A DNA stretch of 64,000 bases from GH45 sp965370965. GTDB lineage: Bacteria > Bacteroidota > Bacteroidia > Bacteroidales > SZUA-534. The stretch's first letter is position 1. Each line of letters opens with the position of its first letter. Of this stretch, positions 1-9,051 are shown piece after piece. The DNA lies in assembly GCA_965370965.1 (NCBI GenBank), contig CBDUWQ010000001.1, forward strand, positions 1-64,000, in the 5' to 3' direction. The position numbers were made by a program, and so were the translations under genes. The notes beneath the pieces were generated by a model. The model did not search any database. It saw only the letters and a program-made list of their open reading frames with translations, and was not told where the DNA came from.

Positions 1-507
1 AAAAAGTATTATAATAGCTTATGGAGTTTTTTTAATAAGCATATTAATATTAAAATGGGCGTTCTTTCGGGTATTATAACAGGCTCTATTGTATTTGCAA
101 TAAATATTAACCATGGGTTTTGGCCGGCTTTTGCAAGTTTTTGGAAACAGTTTGTTTTTAATGTTTTTATGGCGGGGTACAATACAAAAACATGTGAAAA
201 ACTTGCTAAATATATTACTGACAATACATTATCGCTAATTGGCGCATCAATAATACCAACCATACAAGCCTTTATAATATTATATGCAATACATTACTTT
301 GGAAAAACCCCCGAACCAATGGCTTCAACATTATGGCAAGCTATTATTAACCTATTTTTCTTTCTCTTTATGGCTCTTTTCTATCGAGAAGTTATTCATA
401 TAAAAAGTCCTTCGTTTAATAAAATAATAAGAGTTTTTAAACTAAGTATATTACGTCCTGTTAGAAAACTAAATGTAATTGCTAAATCAAAAAGGAGAGC
501 AGGTTAA
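1..507 (+). CDS. Integral membrane protein, 5' end cut by window edge
   Basis: The reading frame is open from base 1, and the residues before the first internal Met (base 55) look like real protein, so the true start lies outside the window. The visible 168 residues hold about four hydrophobic segments and a basic C-terminal tail (ending KSKRRAG), typical of an inner-membrane protein with a cytoplasmic tail. I do not recognise the family and assign no function. It is convergent with sfsA; the two genes overlap by 4 bases at their stop codons. Confidence 0.7.
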   Translation, partial: KKYYNSLWSFFNKHINIKMGVLSGIITGSIVFAININHGFWPAFASFWKQFVFNVFMAGYNTKTCEKLAKYITDNTLSLIGASIIPTIQAFIILYAIHYFGKTPEPMASTLWQAIINLFFFLFMALFYREVIHIKSPSFNKIIRVFKLSILRPVRKLNVIAKSKRRAG

Positions 508-1199
508 AATAGTGTTATTGGCAGTTCTTTTTTTATTTTGATTGATTTGGGTGTAACCTCTACCTGAAGAGCAATAATTTCAACACCATTTTGCAAAGCA
601 TCTTTTAAAATATTGGCATAATCGGGGTCAATATCAATGGCTGTTCCAAAAAATAAAACGTCGGTGCGCTGAATAATATATAACATTACCGCCCTATAAC
701 CTTGCTTTTTTGCTTTAATAAGAGTTTTAATGTGTTTTTGCCCGCGTATGGTTACTGCATCAGGAAATAAAGCATAATCATCGTTTTTATAGGTTACGTT
801 TTTTACTTCTACAAAACACTTTTCATTTTCATTTTTACAAAAAATATCAAAACGACTATCATAAAACTTAACCTCTCTTTTTACATATGTATAACCCGAT
901 AATTTTTGAATTTCACCATTTTTTATAGCCTCATAAGCTATAACATTTGGCCACCCTGTATTAATACCCACCCATTTTTGGTCAATTTTAATCATCTCCC
1001 AAGTAAACTTGGTTTTTCGTTTGGGGTCGTCAACAGGGGTTAGGTAAACTTCGGCTTCGGCTACAAGGCAACTCTTCATTGAACCCGAATTGGTGCAGTG
1101 GGCTATTACTACCTCGCCATTATCAAGTTTAATATCGGATAGAAAACGTTTATATCGTTTTAATAGTACTCCGTGAATAAGGGGTTTTGGAAAATTCAT
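504..1199 (-). CDS. sfsA: SfsA-family protein (sugar fermentation stimulation protein homolog)
   Basis: The 231 residues match the SfsA family along their whole length. An N-terminal OB-like part contains the HCTNSGSM motif (about residues 34-41), followed by a nuclease-like fold with FVEVKNVTY and DAVTIRGQKHI. Acidic and Lys residues in VEVKNV and the PDAVT segment correspond to a restriction-endonuclease-like active site. In E. coli the protein was linked to maltose metabolism and binds DNA non-specifically; its biochemical role is unsettled. The upstream lipoprotein gene ends 3 bp before this start, suggesting co-transcription. Confidence 0.93.
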   Translation of the reverse strand: MNFPKPLIHGVLLKRYKRFLSDIKLDNGEVVIAHCTNSGSMKSCLVAEAEVYLTPVDDPKRKTKFTWEMIKIDQKWVGINTGWPNVIAYEAIKNGEIQKLSGYTYVKREVKFYDSRFDIFCKNENEKCFVEVKNVTYKNDDYALFPDAVTIRGQKHIKTLIKAKKQGYRAVMLYIIQRTDVLFFGTAIDIDPDYANILKDALQNGVEIIALQVEVTPKSIKIKKELPITLF

Positions 1200-1202
1200 T
1201 AT

Positions 1203-1685
1203 TTACCATGACATTTTTTCCCAACCAACCCTATCTAAAAACGATTGCATTAAAAGCTCCAACTCCTTAAGCTTTTCGGGTGCGTCATAGTAGTCTTTTA
1301 CCTTTTTTTCTTGACCTTTATATGAAAAATACAGATACCGGGTTGGCAGGTCGGTAATTAATGATGAATACTCATCTTTAAACTTAAAAAAATCGGCTTC
1401 GGCAAAAGCTTTTATAACCTCATTAAATTCATTGGCCGGTAATGTACGCATAAACTTGCCCTCTTTATCAAGATTTTTTGTGGCGGTTAAATACATTTGC
1501 CTGTTTGAGTATAGCTCAATGGTATATTCGGGAGTAGTTTTGCTATAACTCGATGTTTGGTAATATGAAACCATCAGTTTGGTATCTTCCTCAATTGGAG
1601 TTGACTGAGTTATTTGCTTTTGTGTACCGCACGATAATAAAAAAAGGATAATTATAAAAAGATGCAATTTTGATTTCATATTCAT
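1203..1685 (-). CDS. DUF6438-type lipoprotein
   Basis: The 160-residue protein begins with a lipoprotein signal peptide (hydrophobic LFIIILFLLSC, lipobox Cys at about residue 19), so it should be membrane-anchored in the periplasm or outer membrane. The rest resembles the DUF6438 family of Bacteroidota: an extended-strand core with YTIELYSNRQMYLT, then a TDLPTRYLYFSYKGQEKKVKDYYDAP segment. No enzymatic motif is visible and the function is unknown. It sits directly upstream of sfsA on the same strand. An alternative start is Met3. Confidence 0.75.
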   Translation of the reverse strand: MNMKSKLHLFIIILFLLSCGTQKQITQSTPIEEDTKLMVSYYQTSSYSKTTPEYTIELYSNRQMYLTATKNLDKEGKFMRTLPANEFNEVIKAFAEADFFKFKDEYSSLITDLPTRYLYFSYKGQEKKVKDYYDAPEKLKELELLMQSFLDRVGWEKMSW

Positions 1686-1713
1686 GATATATATTTAAAA
1701 GGGCAATCTCAAC

Positions 1714-1870
1714 TATCCATAAATCAGCAAGCAAATTATTTTTATCCACTAATTACACGAACCCGCCTGCCTATGGCATTAGGGCAGGATAGCACGAATT
1801 TTAATTCACTTAAATAAGTGAATTAATTCTTGTGTAAATTTCTCACTAATAAGAATCCTTGCGGATTTTA
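1714..1870. repeat. Dispersed intergenic repeat, copy 1 (CTTGCGGATTTTA family)
   Basis: About 157 bp closely similar to 28765-28930. It starts near ATAAATCAGCAAG and ends CCTTGCGGATTTTA, so the ends are imperfect inverted repeats. Inside are the palindrome TTCACTTAAATAAGTGAA and a CCTGCCTGCC...GGGCAGG hairpin. It has no coding capacity and lies just upstream of the DUF6438 gene. A truncated relative is at 5397-5493. Confidence 0.7.
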
Positions 1871-1922
1871 GAACTATTTGAATTTTCAATTCAAAGGTGC
1901 GTATTTATTAAATATTTACCAA

Positions 1923-2429
1923 TTAATACTTTTCTTTTTGAACAATAAAAGTTTTAAACCATACTGTTTCAGTATTTATAAGCTTTAAACAGTAAACCGA
2001 ACCTGAATACAGTTGCAAATCAATAATTGTTTTACTATTCAAAATAGGTTCATTAATAAGTAGTTTGCCTTGTATATCAAAAACTAAATACCTGTTAGGT
2101 GTTTGTTTGGTATTGGCTGCAAAATTGATGATTTTTAAATTTACAATACCGGTTGTTGGGTTTGGATAAACACTAATGCTTATATTTGCGCTTGGTATTG
2201 GTTTGTTAATACCAACAACCGCTAACCCTGTTTGTTGAAACCCTTGTGTAAGGGTAATATTACTTCCATTTAGGGTTTCGGTGGCAATTTCGCCTAAGCT
2301 CCACGATAGTGTTATTGTTTCAGCTTCAAAGTAATCTCCTGCTGTTGACAAAAGGCTTTGTGTATTTAGTTGTGCTTTTAGCGCAAAAGTTAAAGTGCTA
2401 AATATCAATATTATAATTAATTTTTTCAT
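1923..2429 (-). CDS. Small secreted protein with T9SS type A sorting domain
   Basis: The 168 residues start with a Sec signal peptide (MKKLIIILIFSTLTFALKAQ, cleavage after about residue 19). The N-terminal half has the pattern TQSLLSTAGDYF...TLSWSLGEIATETL...LTQGFQQ, common in Bacteroidota proteins that carry a T9SS tail. From about residue 87 it has a Por-secretion tail (SISVYPNPTTGIVNLK ... GSVYCLKLINTE ... KTFIVQ), the signal for outer-membrane export by the type IX system. There is no catalytic domain. A stable hairpin separates it from the large repeat gene upstream on the same strand. Confidence 0.88.
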   Translation of the reverse strand: MKKLIIILIFSTLTFALKAQLNTQSLLSTAGDYFEAETITLSWSLGEIATETLNGSNITLTQGFQQTGLAVVGINKPIPSANISISVYPNPTTGIVNLKIINFAANTKQTPNRYLVFDIQGKLLINEPILNSKTIIDLQLYSGSVYCLKLINTETVWFKTFIVQKEKY

Positions 2430-2461
2430 ATTGCTTACTTTTAAAAGTTATTTGTTTATTT

Positions 2462-2500
2462 ATACCGAGTTCATGAAGTATATTTTCATGAACTCGGTAT
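2462..2500 (-). terminator. Perfect 16-bp inverted repeat, probable terminator
   Basis: ATACCGAGTTCATGAA (2462-2477) is perfectly complementary to 2485-2500 across a 7-base loop. It lies 7 bp past the stop codon of the large repeat gene on the minus strand and before the next minus-strand start. No clean U-tract follows, so termination or mRNA 3'-end protection is inferred. Confidence 0.6.
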
Positions 2501-2507
2501 TTCTAAT

Positions 2508-5366
2508 CTACATATTGTTTTTAAGCTTGCTATTTTCTTGTTCAAGCATTTTTACTCTTTTTTCAAGCTCAATTACATGTAAGTATAGCTCTTCTAATTT
2601 TTCAAGGTTTTCGTATGGTACTTTATTAACCATTATGCCTCCTTGTTTTTTTGTTTCTTCGTAAGAGGTTACTCCGGGTAGATGCCCGTTTTTCTTTATA
2701 AACTTTTCTACTTTGTTTAAAGATAAAAATTTATAGTCATTTTTAAGTTTACTATTTCCTAAATAGTACTTTTCAAAAACATAGTCGGGTGTAATTGTTC
2801 CATCTGCCAAAATATTACCAATAACATGCAATTTCTCAGCCGGTTCTATTATGCCTATACCCACATTACCATTAACACTTAACGAGTTTTTAATTTTTAC
2901 ATCGGCATTAAACCAAAGGCTGTCATTATCAAATTCACCATAAATAAGCGCATTGGTTGAATCGGCTGCTGAATTCTCAATATAAAGTCTATTTGAACCT
3001 GTTTCATGGTATCCTGCCGCACTACCTATAAAAACATTGTAATTTCCTGAAGTATTATTTTGACCTGAACTATAACCTACGCAAATATTTTCTGACCCGG
3101 TTGTATTAGATGAACCTGCATATGGTCCAATGAATGAATTATGATTTCCGGTTGTATTAGATACTCCTGAACTATTTCCAATAATCACATTACTGGAACC
3201 TGTTGTATTAGAGTATCCTGTACCTTCACCTAAAAATGAGTTATTTGCACCACTAGTATTATTATACCCGGATTGTGTACCAATAAAAACATTGTCTGAA
3301 CCAGTTGAAGAATTACGCCCTGCATCAGCACCAAAAAAAGAATTACTATGTCCTATTGTATTGCCAACTCCTGTCTGAGATCCAAAAAAAGAGTTATAAA
3401 AACCTGATGAATTACTATAGCCAGTAGCATCACCATAAAATGCATTATAACTTCCAGTAGTATCAGAAAAACCTGCCTGAAATCCAATAAAGGTATTTTT
3501 AATACCTTCTGTGTTATTATAACCTGCTTGGGTACCTAAAAACACATTATCAGCTCCTACAGTATTTTTAAAACCAGACCTATGACCTAAAAATACATTA
3601 TCAGTTCCGGTTGTATTTCTATATCCGACCTGATTACCAAGAAAAACATTATCATCTCCTGTTGTATTACTTACCCCTGCCAAATTACCAAGAAAAACAT
3701 TGCCTGATCCTTCAGTATTGCTTCCTGCACAGTAATCACCTATAAAAACATTTGTACTTCCGGTAGTATTTAATAATCCTGCCCAATCTCCAATAATAAT
3801 ATTTGACTTTCCGTTTGTATTGCTTTTTCCTGTTTCACGCCCCACAAAAATATTCCAAAAGCCCGTTGTATTTGAATGACCCGATTCATTACCAATAAAT
3901 ACATTTGCATGACCACTTGTATTTGAAAGACCAGATTCATTACCAATAAAAATATTTGCATGACCATCAGTAGTTGAAAACCCACTTTTATAACCCATAA
4001 AAACATTTTGAGAACCACTAGTATCAGAGATTCCACTTTGATACCCAAAAAATGAGTTATAAGTACCCGTTGTAATGTTTTTTCCGGCTTCGTGCCCAAT
4101 AAAATAGTTGTCTTGTGTTAAATCGAGGAAATTTGATGTGCCTTTTGCAGCACTACGGCTGGCAACCGCAAACCCGCCCCTTGCGGCTTTATTGTTTGAT
4201 TCGTCAATATACATTCGTATGCTATCGCCACTTACTCTCATAATATCTTTATAACCTTTTGCTGCACTACGGCTGGCAACTGCAAATCCACCTCGTGCAG
4301 CTTTACCTGTTCCTGTGCTTTCATCCAAATATATCCGTACACTATCATTTGTTACATTAAATATATCGTTTATAGTGCCTTTTGCAGCACTACGGCTTGC
4401 TACAGCAAAGCCACCTCTCGCAGCTTTTCCTGTTCCTGTACTCTCATTCAAATATATTCGTACGCTATCATTGGTTACATTAAATATATCTTGTGTTGTG
4501 CCTTTAGCAGCACTACGGCTGGCAACTGCAAAGCCTCCCCGTGCAGCTTTTACTCCTGTTTCGCTAACATAAATACGTACCCCACCATTGTAAACAGCAA
4601 ATACAGTATCGCCAAGGGTATTAACTACTGCAAATAGTGCTTGGTCGGTTATGGGGTTGCCCCAACCTTTGGTAGGTATTGTAACATTACCACCGTTTTT
4701 TGATAATGAAATTGTTTCACCTGCAATTGATAGCTGTTGTATTTCATTAGTAATATTAGTATCAGCATCGTTAGCAATAAGTTGAAACCCATTATTTAAT
4801 ACAATATCAACTACCTCTGCTTCGGTTAATGTGGTATCGGTGTTGTCGAGATACTGTGATAAATCAACCTCATAAGCAGAGCCGTTTTTGGTTATTGTTA
4901 AAATATTATCGTCTAATTGCAAATCCTGGATTTCATTAATAGGGTCGGCATCGGCATCATCGGCATTTTCAACAGTTTTTGCATGAAGTGCGTAAGGCAC
5001 TGAAAGTAGTGGTGCTGTACCAAGGGTAATAAACTCTCCACCATTTCGGCTCAGGTCAATTTGAATGTAGTATTGTGAACTACCCCACTCAATATCATTA
5101 AAAACTCCTGACTGGACTTCTCCCTTGCCGATGTTGAAATTAATGAGTCCGTAACTGTTTGTTGTGGTACCGTGCTTTTCACAATAAACTGATGTTCCGG
5201 TTTCGCTATCTTGCAAAATGCTTATTTTAATACTAACAGTCTCGTTTTTAATGAGATTGCCGTCGGTATCGCGCATTACTGCTTGATATTTAAAGCTTTG
5301 TGGCACTTGGGCTAGTAATATTACTGATAGCATTAACCCTAATACTGTTGTTGTTACTTTTTTCAT
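2508..5366 (-). CDS. Large secreted repeat protein (YadA-head-like 17-residue repeats, coiled-coil C-terminus)
   Basis: The 952-residue protein has a signal peptide (residues 1-19), then a conserved Bacteroidota N-domain (SFKYQAVMRDTDGNLI...VPYALHAKTVENADDADAD). Four copies of KAARGGFAVASRSAAKG follow at about 273-415, then 22 tandem 17-residue repeats of the form NVFIGxxAGYSNTTGxx (about 419-792), which resemble trimeric-autotransporter head repeats. The C-terminal part has NVGIGIIEPAEKLHV and HLPGVTSYEE, as in tail-fibre-like Bacteroidota proteins, and ends in a heptad-like coiled coil. A surface or extracellular fibrous role is inferred; no T9SS tail is seen. A paralog lies at 5882-8353. 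Confidence 0.85.
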   Translation of the reverse strand: MKKVTTTVLGLMLSVILLAQVPQSFKYQAVMRDTDGNLIKNETVSIKISILQDSETGTSVYCEKHGTTTNSYGLINFNIGKGEVQSGVFNDIEWGSSQYYIQIDLSRNGGEFITLGTAPLLSVPYALHAKTVENADDADADPINEIQDLQLDDNILTITKNGSAYEVDLSQYLDNTDTTLTEAEVVDIVLNNGFQLIANDADTNITNEIQQLSIAGETISLSKNGGNVTIPTKGWGNPITDQALFAVVNTLGDTVFAVYNGGVRIYVSETGVKAARGGFAVASRSAAKGTTQDIFNVTNDSVRIYLNESTGTGKAARGGFAVASRSAAKGTINDIFNVTNDSVRIYLDESTGTGKAARGGFAVASRSAAKGYKDIMRVSGDSIRMYIDESNNKAARGGFAVASRSAAKGTSNFLDLTQDNYFIGHEAGKNITTGTYNSFFGYQSGISDTSGSQNVFMGYKSGFSTTDGHANIFIGNESGLSNTSGHANVFIGNESGHSNTTGFWNIFVGRETGKSNTNGKSNIIIGDWAGLLNTTGSTNVFIGDYCAGSNTEGSGNVFLGNLAGVSNTTGDDNVFLGNQVGYRNTTGTDNVFLGHRSGFKNTVGADNVFLGTQAGYNNTEGIKNTFIGFQAGFSDTTGSYNAFYGDATGYSNSSGFYNSFFGSQTGVGNTIGHSNSFFGADAGRNSSTGSDNVFIGTQSGYNNTSGANNSFLGEGTGYSNTTGSSNVIIGNSSGVSNTTGNHNSFIGPYAGSSNTTGSENICVGYSSGQNNTSGNYNVFIGSAAGYHETGSNRLYIENSAADSTNALIYGEFDNDSLWFNADVKIKNSLSVNGNVGIGIIEPAEKLHVIGNILADGTITPDYVFEKYYLGNSKLKNDYKFLSLNKVEKFIKKNGHLPGVTSYEETKKQGGIMVNKVPYENLEKLEELYLHVIELEKRVKMLEQENSKLKNNM
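2996..4110 (-). repeat. Degenerate 51-bp tandem coding repeat (22 units)
   Basis: This part of the gene encodes 22 consecutive 17-residue units with conserved N, F/I, G, G, N/S, T and G positions. DNA identity between units is low to moderate while the protein pattern is kept, so this is an old, selected protein repeat and not a recent satellite. Confidence 0.8.
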
Positions 5367-5881
5367 AATTTTTAATATTTAGGTTTGTTTGCTGACTATT
5401 TTTATCCACCAATTTTATGTTACCCAAATGAAAGGGTTTGTTAAGTATAAATCTCTCATTAATAATCACTAATGAAAATTCTTGCGGATTTTAGGAGATT
5501 ATAAAATTTTATAATTAACTCAAGTTTCTCATTTGCTTTAATGATATGATATTCTGTTGTTTGTGAAATATTTAAAATTATACTTACTTGAAATACAGTG
5601 ATATACAAATTCCATTTTAGATTGTGTTTAAAAAGGCTTTTTCTTATTAAAACTTTATGTATTCGTGCTTTCGTGGTGGATTTTACTTTTACCACGAAGA
5701 CACAAAGGCACAAAAATATTTTTAAATCACAAGCATTATGCACACAATCAACTCTTTACATTAATGCGGATTAGATGCGAAACTTGAGTAATTAATTAAC
5801 ATTATGACAATCAATTTAATTTATAATAAACCAATTAGAACCATCATACTGAATAATTATTTTTTTTATTGGATCAAATTT
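5367..5881. other. Gene-free spacer with repeat debris
   Basis: No convincing gene. 5397-5493 is a partial copy of the repeat family at 1714 and 28765 (ends CTTGCGGATTTTAGG). 5655-5720 is a hairpin-forming block with TTCGTGGT and ACCACGAA arms followed by GACACAAAGGCACAAA, a sequence type frequent as intergenic filler in Bacteroidota. A 94-codon open frame across it is only a translation of these repeats. Confidence 0.6.
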
Positions 5882-8353
5882 TTATTTATTTTCTAATTTA
5901 TCTAGTCTTTTTATTAGTTCATTAATTATCTCTTGTTGTTTTACATTTTCCTTTTTCAAATTAATAATCTGTAATTGCTGATTTTCAACAGCTTCAAGTG
6001 TTTCAAAAGACATACGTGTAAGATTTATTCCATCTATTTCGTCTTTTACTGAAGTAAGCCAAGGTAAATGTTTGTTTTTATGGATAAAGCTTTCAATATC
6101 AAGAATATTGTAATTATTTTTATAATTAATATTAAATACAAAGTCAGGCTTATTATATGTATCGTTACCTGTGCCATAATAAATATCTCCTTCTATTCTT
6201 GCATTACCGGTAACATGTAATGAATTTTTAATTTTTACATCGGCATTAAACCAAAGGCTGTCATTATCAAATTCACCATAAATAAGAGCATTGGTTGAAT
6301 CGGCATTTGAATTTTCGATATAAAGTCTATTTGAATTTGTTTCATTTGTGCCGGCATAACTACCTAAAAAAATATTATTACTACCTGTTATATTATTAAA
6401 ACCAGAGCTAACACCTATATAAACATTTTCAGAACCGGTTTCATTAGACCAACCTGCATCTTGTCCGAGAGATAAATTATAATTACCTGTTGTATTACTA
6501 TATCCTGATGCTGATCCTAAACCAACATTACCATAACCTGATATATTAGTACAACCGGAGTATCCTCCTATATATACATTCATATTTCCGGTAGTATTAG
6601 ATCGTCCTGATTGATGGCCATAAAAACAATTATCTTCTCCTATTGTGTTACGATGACCTGATTGTTTACCAAAAAAGCAATTATAAAGGCCTTCGGTATT
6701 ATAATGTCCGGCTCGTGTTCCAAAAAAACTGTTATTATGCCCTGTTGTATTACTATATCCTGCAAAAGTTCCTATAAACACATTTTCATAACCTTCAGTA
6801 TTTGAATATCCTGCATCAGCTCCCATAAATACATTGGTATAACCTGTAAGATTAGAATATCCGGTTCGATAACCTATAAATACATTAGCTACACCTCTAG
6901 AATTAGAATACCCGGTATGAGGACCAATAAAAACATTTTGAGAGCCTGAAGTATCAGAAAATCCACTATTATAACCTATAAATGTATTATAATCAGCATT
7001 TGTAGCATTTTTACCAGCTTCATATCCAATAAATGAGTTATGCCAACCTGTTGTAATACTTTTACCTGCTCCATGTCCAATAAAATAATTTTCGGGTGTT
7101 AAATCAAGAAAATTTGATGTGCCTTTTGCTGCACTACGGCTAGCAACAGCAAAGCCACCCCTTGCTGCTTTATTATTTGATTCATCAATATACATTCGAA
7201 TACTATCGCCACTTACTCTCATAATATCTTTATAACCTTTTGCTGCACTTCGACTTGCCACAGCAAAACCACCTCGTGCAGCTTTACCTGTTCCTGTACT
7301 TTCATCCAAATATATACGTACACTATCATTTGTTACATTAAATATATCGTTTATAGTGCCTTTTGCTGCACTACGACTGGCAACTGCAAAACCTCCTCTG
7401 GCAGCTTTACCTGTTCCTGTACTCTCATCCAAATATATACGTACACTATCATTTGTTACATTAAATATATCGTTAATAGTGCCTTTTGCTGCACTGCGAC
7501 TTGCTACTGCAAAACCACCCCGTGCAGCTTTTACTCCCGTTTCGCTAACATAAATACGTACCCCACCATTGTAAACGGCAAATACAGTATCGCCAAGGGT
7601 ATTAACTACTGCAAACAGGGCTTGGTCGGTTATTGGGTTGCCCCAGCCTTTGGTAGGTATTGTAACATTACCTCCATTTTTTGATAATGAAATTGTTTCA
7701 CCTGCAATTGATAGCTGTTGTATCTCATTAGTAATATTAGTATCGGCATCGTTAGCAATAAGTTGAAACCCATTATTTGATACAATATCAACTACCTCTG
7801 CTTCGGTTAGAGTTGTGTCGGTATTGTCGAGATACTGCGATAAGTCAACCTCATAAGCAGAGCCGTTTTTGGTTATTGTTAATGTATGGCCGTCTAACTG
7901 CAAATCCTGAATCTCGTTGGCAGGGTCGGCATCGGCATCATCGGCATTTGTTACGGTTTCGGAGTGCATAGCAAATGGTACTGAAAGTAATGGTGCTACC
8001 CCAAGCAGTTCATAATCGGTACTTTCGCCTAATGCTACTTCAGTTTTTAAGTAATAGGAGTGGTTAGCCCAGTCAATTTCAGAAAAAGTACCAATGTTTA
8101 CTGAACCGTTACTAATATTAAGGGTAAATAGCCCAAAATTGTTGGTTGTAACTTCATGTTCTTCTTCATAAATCAAGTCTCCGGTTTCATTGTTTAAAAG
8201 GATACCAATTTTAACACTTGCGACTTGCTGCACCATAACTTCACCATCGGTATTTCGCATAATAGCTTGGTATTTAAAGCTTTTTGATGTTTGAGAAATT
8301 CCCGATTGGCTTAATAGAATAATTGTGAGTAAAGAGAGTAGAATTTTTTTCAT
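5882..8353 (-). CDS. Large secreted repeat protein, paralog of the 2508-5366 gene
   Basis: The 823 residues have the same architecture as the neighbouring gene: signal peptide (to about residue 20), SFKYQAIMRNTDGEVM N-domain, four KAARGGFAVASRSAAKG copies (about 275-413), and 15 tandem 17-residue NxFIG repeats (about 423-677). The C-terminus (NKHLPWLTSVKDEIDG, then a Lys/Glu/Asn-rich coiled coil) differs from its neighbour. The central third is nearly identical to the neighbour in protein and highly similar in DNA, indicating tandem duplication with homogenisation. A fibrous surface protein is inferred; the partner and ligand are unknown. Confidence 0.85.
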   Translation of the reverse strand: MKKILLSLLTIILLSQSGISQTSKSFKYQAIMRNTDGEVMVQQVASVKIGILLNNETGDLIYEEEHEVTTNNFGLFTLNISNGSVNIGTFSEIDWANHSYYLKTEVALGESTDYELLGVAPLLSVPFAMHSETVTNADDADADPANEIQDLQLDGHTLTITKNGSAYEVDLSQYLDNTDTTLTEAEVVDIVSNNGFQLIANDADTNITNEIQQLSIAGETISLSKNGGNVTIPTKGWGNPITDQALFAVVNTLGDTVFAVYNGGVRIYVSETGVKAARGGFAVASRSAAKGTINDIFNVTNDSVRIYLDESTGTGKAARGGFAVASRSAAKGTINDIFNVTNDSVRIYLDESTGTGKAARGGFAVASRSAAKGYKDIMRVSGDSIRMYIDESNNKAARGGFAVASRSAAKGTSNFLDLTPENYFIGHGAGKSITTGWHNSFIGYEAGKNATNADYNTFIGYNSGFSDTSGSQNVFIGPHTGYSNSRGVANVFIGYRTGYSNLTGYTNVFMGADAGYSNTEGYENVFIGTFAGYSNTTGHNNSFFGTRAGHYNTEGLYNCFFGKQSGHRNTIGEDNCFYGHQSGRSNTTGNMNVYIGGYSGCTNISGYGNVGLGSASGYSNTTGNYNLSLGQDAGWSNETGSENVYIGVSSGFNNITGSNNIFLGSYAGTNETNSNRLYIENSNADSTNALIYGEFDNDSLWFNADVKIKNSLHVTGNARIEGDIYYGTGNDTYNKPDFVFNINYKNNYNILDIESFIHKNKHLPWLTSVKDEIDGINLTRMSFETLEAVENQQLQIINLKKENVKQQEIINELIKRLDKLENK
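6340..7085 (-). repeat. Degenerate 51-bp tandem coding repeat (15 units)
   Basis: Fifteen 17-residue units with the same consensus as in the upstream paralog. The copy-number difference (15 against 22) accounts for much of the length difference between the two proteins. Confidence 0.78.
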
Positions 8354-8898
8354 AATACAATTAATTTATATGAATAATATTAATGCCCAAAAGGTTAGGC
8401 ATTGTGTTGAAGTAACTTCTGTATTAAATCTTGTTTTTTGCACGCTAACTTCGCCTGCCTTGTCGGCATACAGGTTAAAAAACTTCGTTATAGCTACGTT
8501 TTTTGCCTTATTATCGAACAAAATAAAATTACTTTATTATTTTGAATTTTTAAAAAATATTTGATAAAATTAATTACTTATGGGTTGAAAATAAGATAAT
8601 TAATTTTTAAATAAGTTTGCAACTTTTCATGAGTTAGCTAAGGTATAAAAAATATTTTGTTACATTTATCCTATCCGCGCAATATATTTAACACATGCTG
8701 TTTAACATATTTAGGTGAGGGGGGTGTTTGTATAACTATTTTTTGTAGTTTAGCTATTGCATTTAACTATAAAATATAAACATAAAAACCAAAAAACATA
8801 TGCAAAACAAATTTATTGTTTAGGGTTGTTTGCAAGCAAAAAAAGTTTTAAACAGCATGACCATAAATAAAAAAGTTATCAAACTTAAAGAGTAAACA
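8354..8898. other. Gene-free spacer
   Basis: About 545 bp without a supportable gene. It contains a GCCTGCCTTGTCGGCATACAGG stretch of the kind found as intergenic hairpin debris elsewhere in the window, and long A/T runs. It lies upstream of both the minus-strand repeat gene and the plus-strand gene fragment that follows, so promoters are expected here, but I could not identify one confidently. Confidence 0.4.
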
Positions 8899-9051
8899 TT
8901 GATAAAACAGATTTTTTCAATAGCAATTATATTATTTGTAATTTCGAATATTCGAGCACAAAAAGTTATTGTATCAGGCAGAATAACTGATATTGAAACT
9001 GGTAAATTTTGTATTGGCGTTTCAATTTATGATGCTAAAACATTATTATAG
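8899..9051 (+). pseudogene. Truncated N-terminus of a carboxypeptidase-regulatory-domain / TonB-receptor-like protein
   Basis: A 50-codon frame starting at TTG reads as a signal peptide (IKQIFSIAIILFVISNIRAQ) followed by KVIVSGRITDIETGKFCIGVSIYDAKTLL. That is the start of the CarboxypepD_reg-like domain that opens TonB-dependent receptors and related outer-membrane proteins. The frame then stops and nothing of the remaining domain is present. Its last bases overlap the end of tex on the opposite strand, suggesting a deletion or rearrangement joined this stub to the tex 3' end. Confidence 0.65.

Noticed and set aside
1230..1245. LacI-operator-like AAACGATTGC
   Set aside because: It lies inside the coding part of the DUF6438 gene, far from a promoter; a chance match to a short motif.
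2996..4110. Regular 51-bp spaced repeats that resemble a CRISPR array at first sight
   Set aside because: They are in-frame coding repeats with conserved amino acids, lack identical direct repeats and spacers, and no cas gene is nearby.
5459..5743. 94-codon open frame on the minus strand
   Set aside because: It is a translation of intergenic repeat debris (CACGAAGACACAAAGGCAC and CTTGCGGATTTTA blocks) with no coherent domain or start context.
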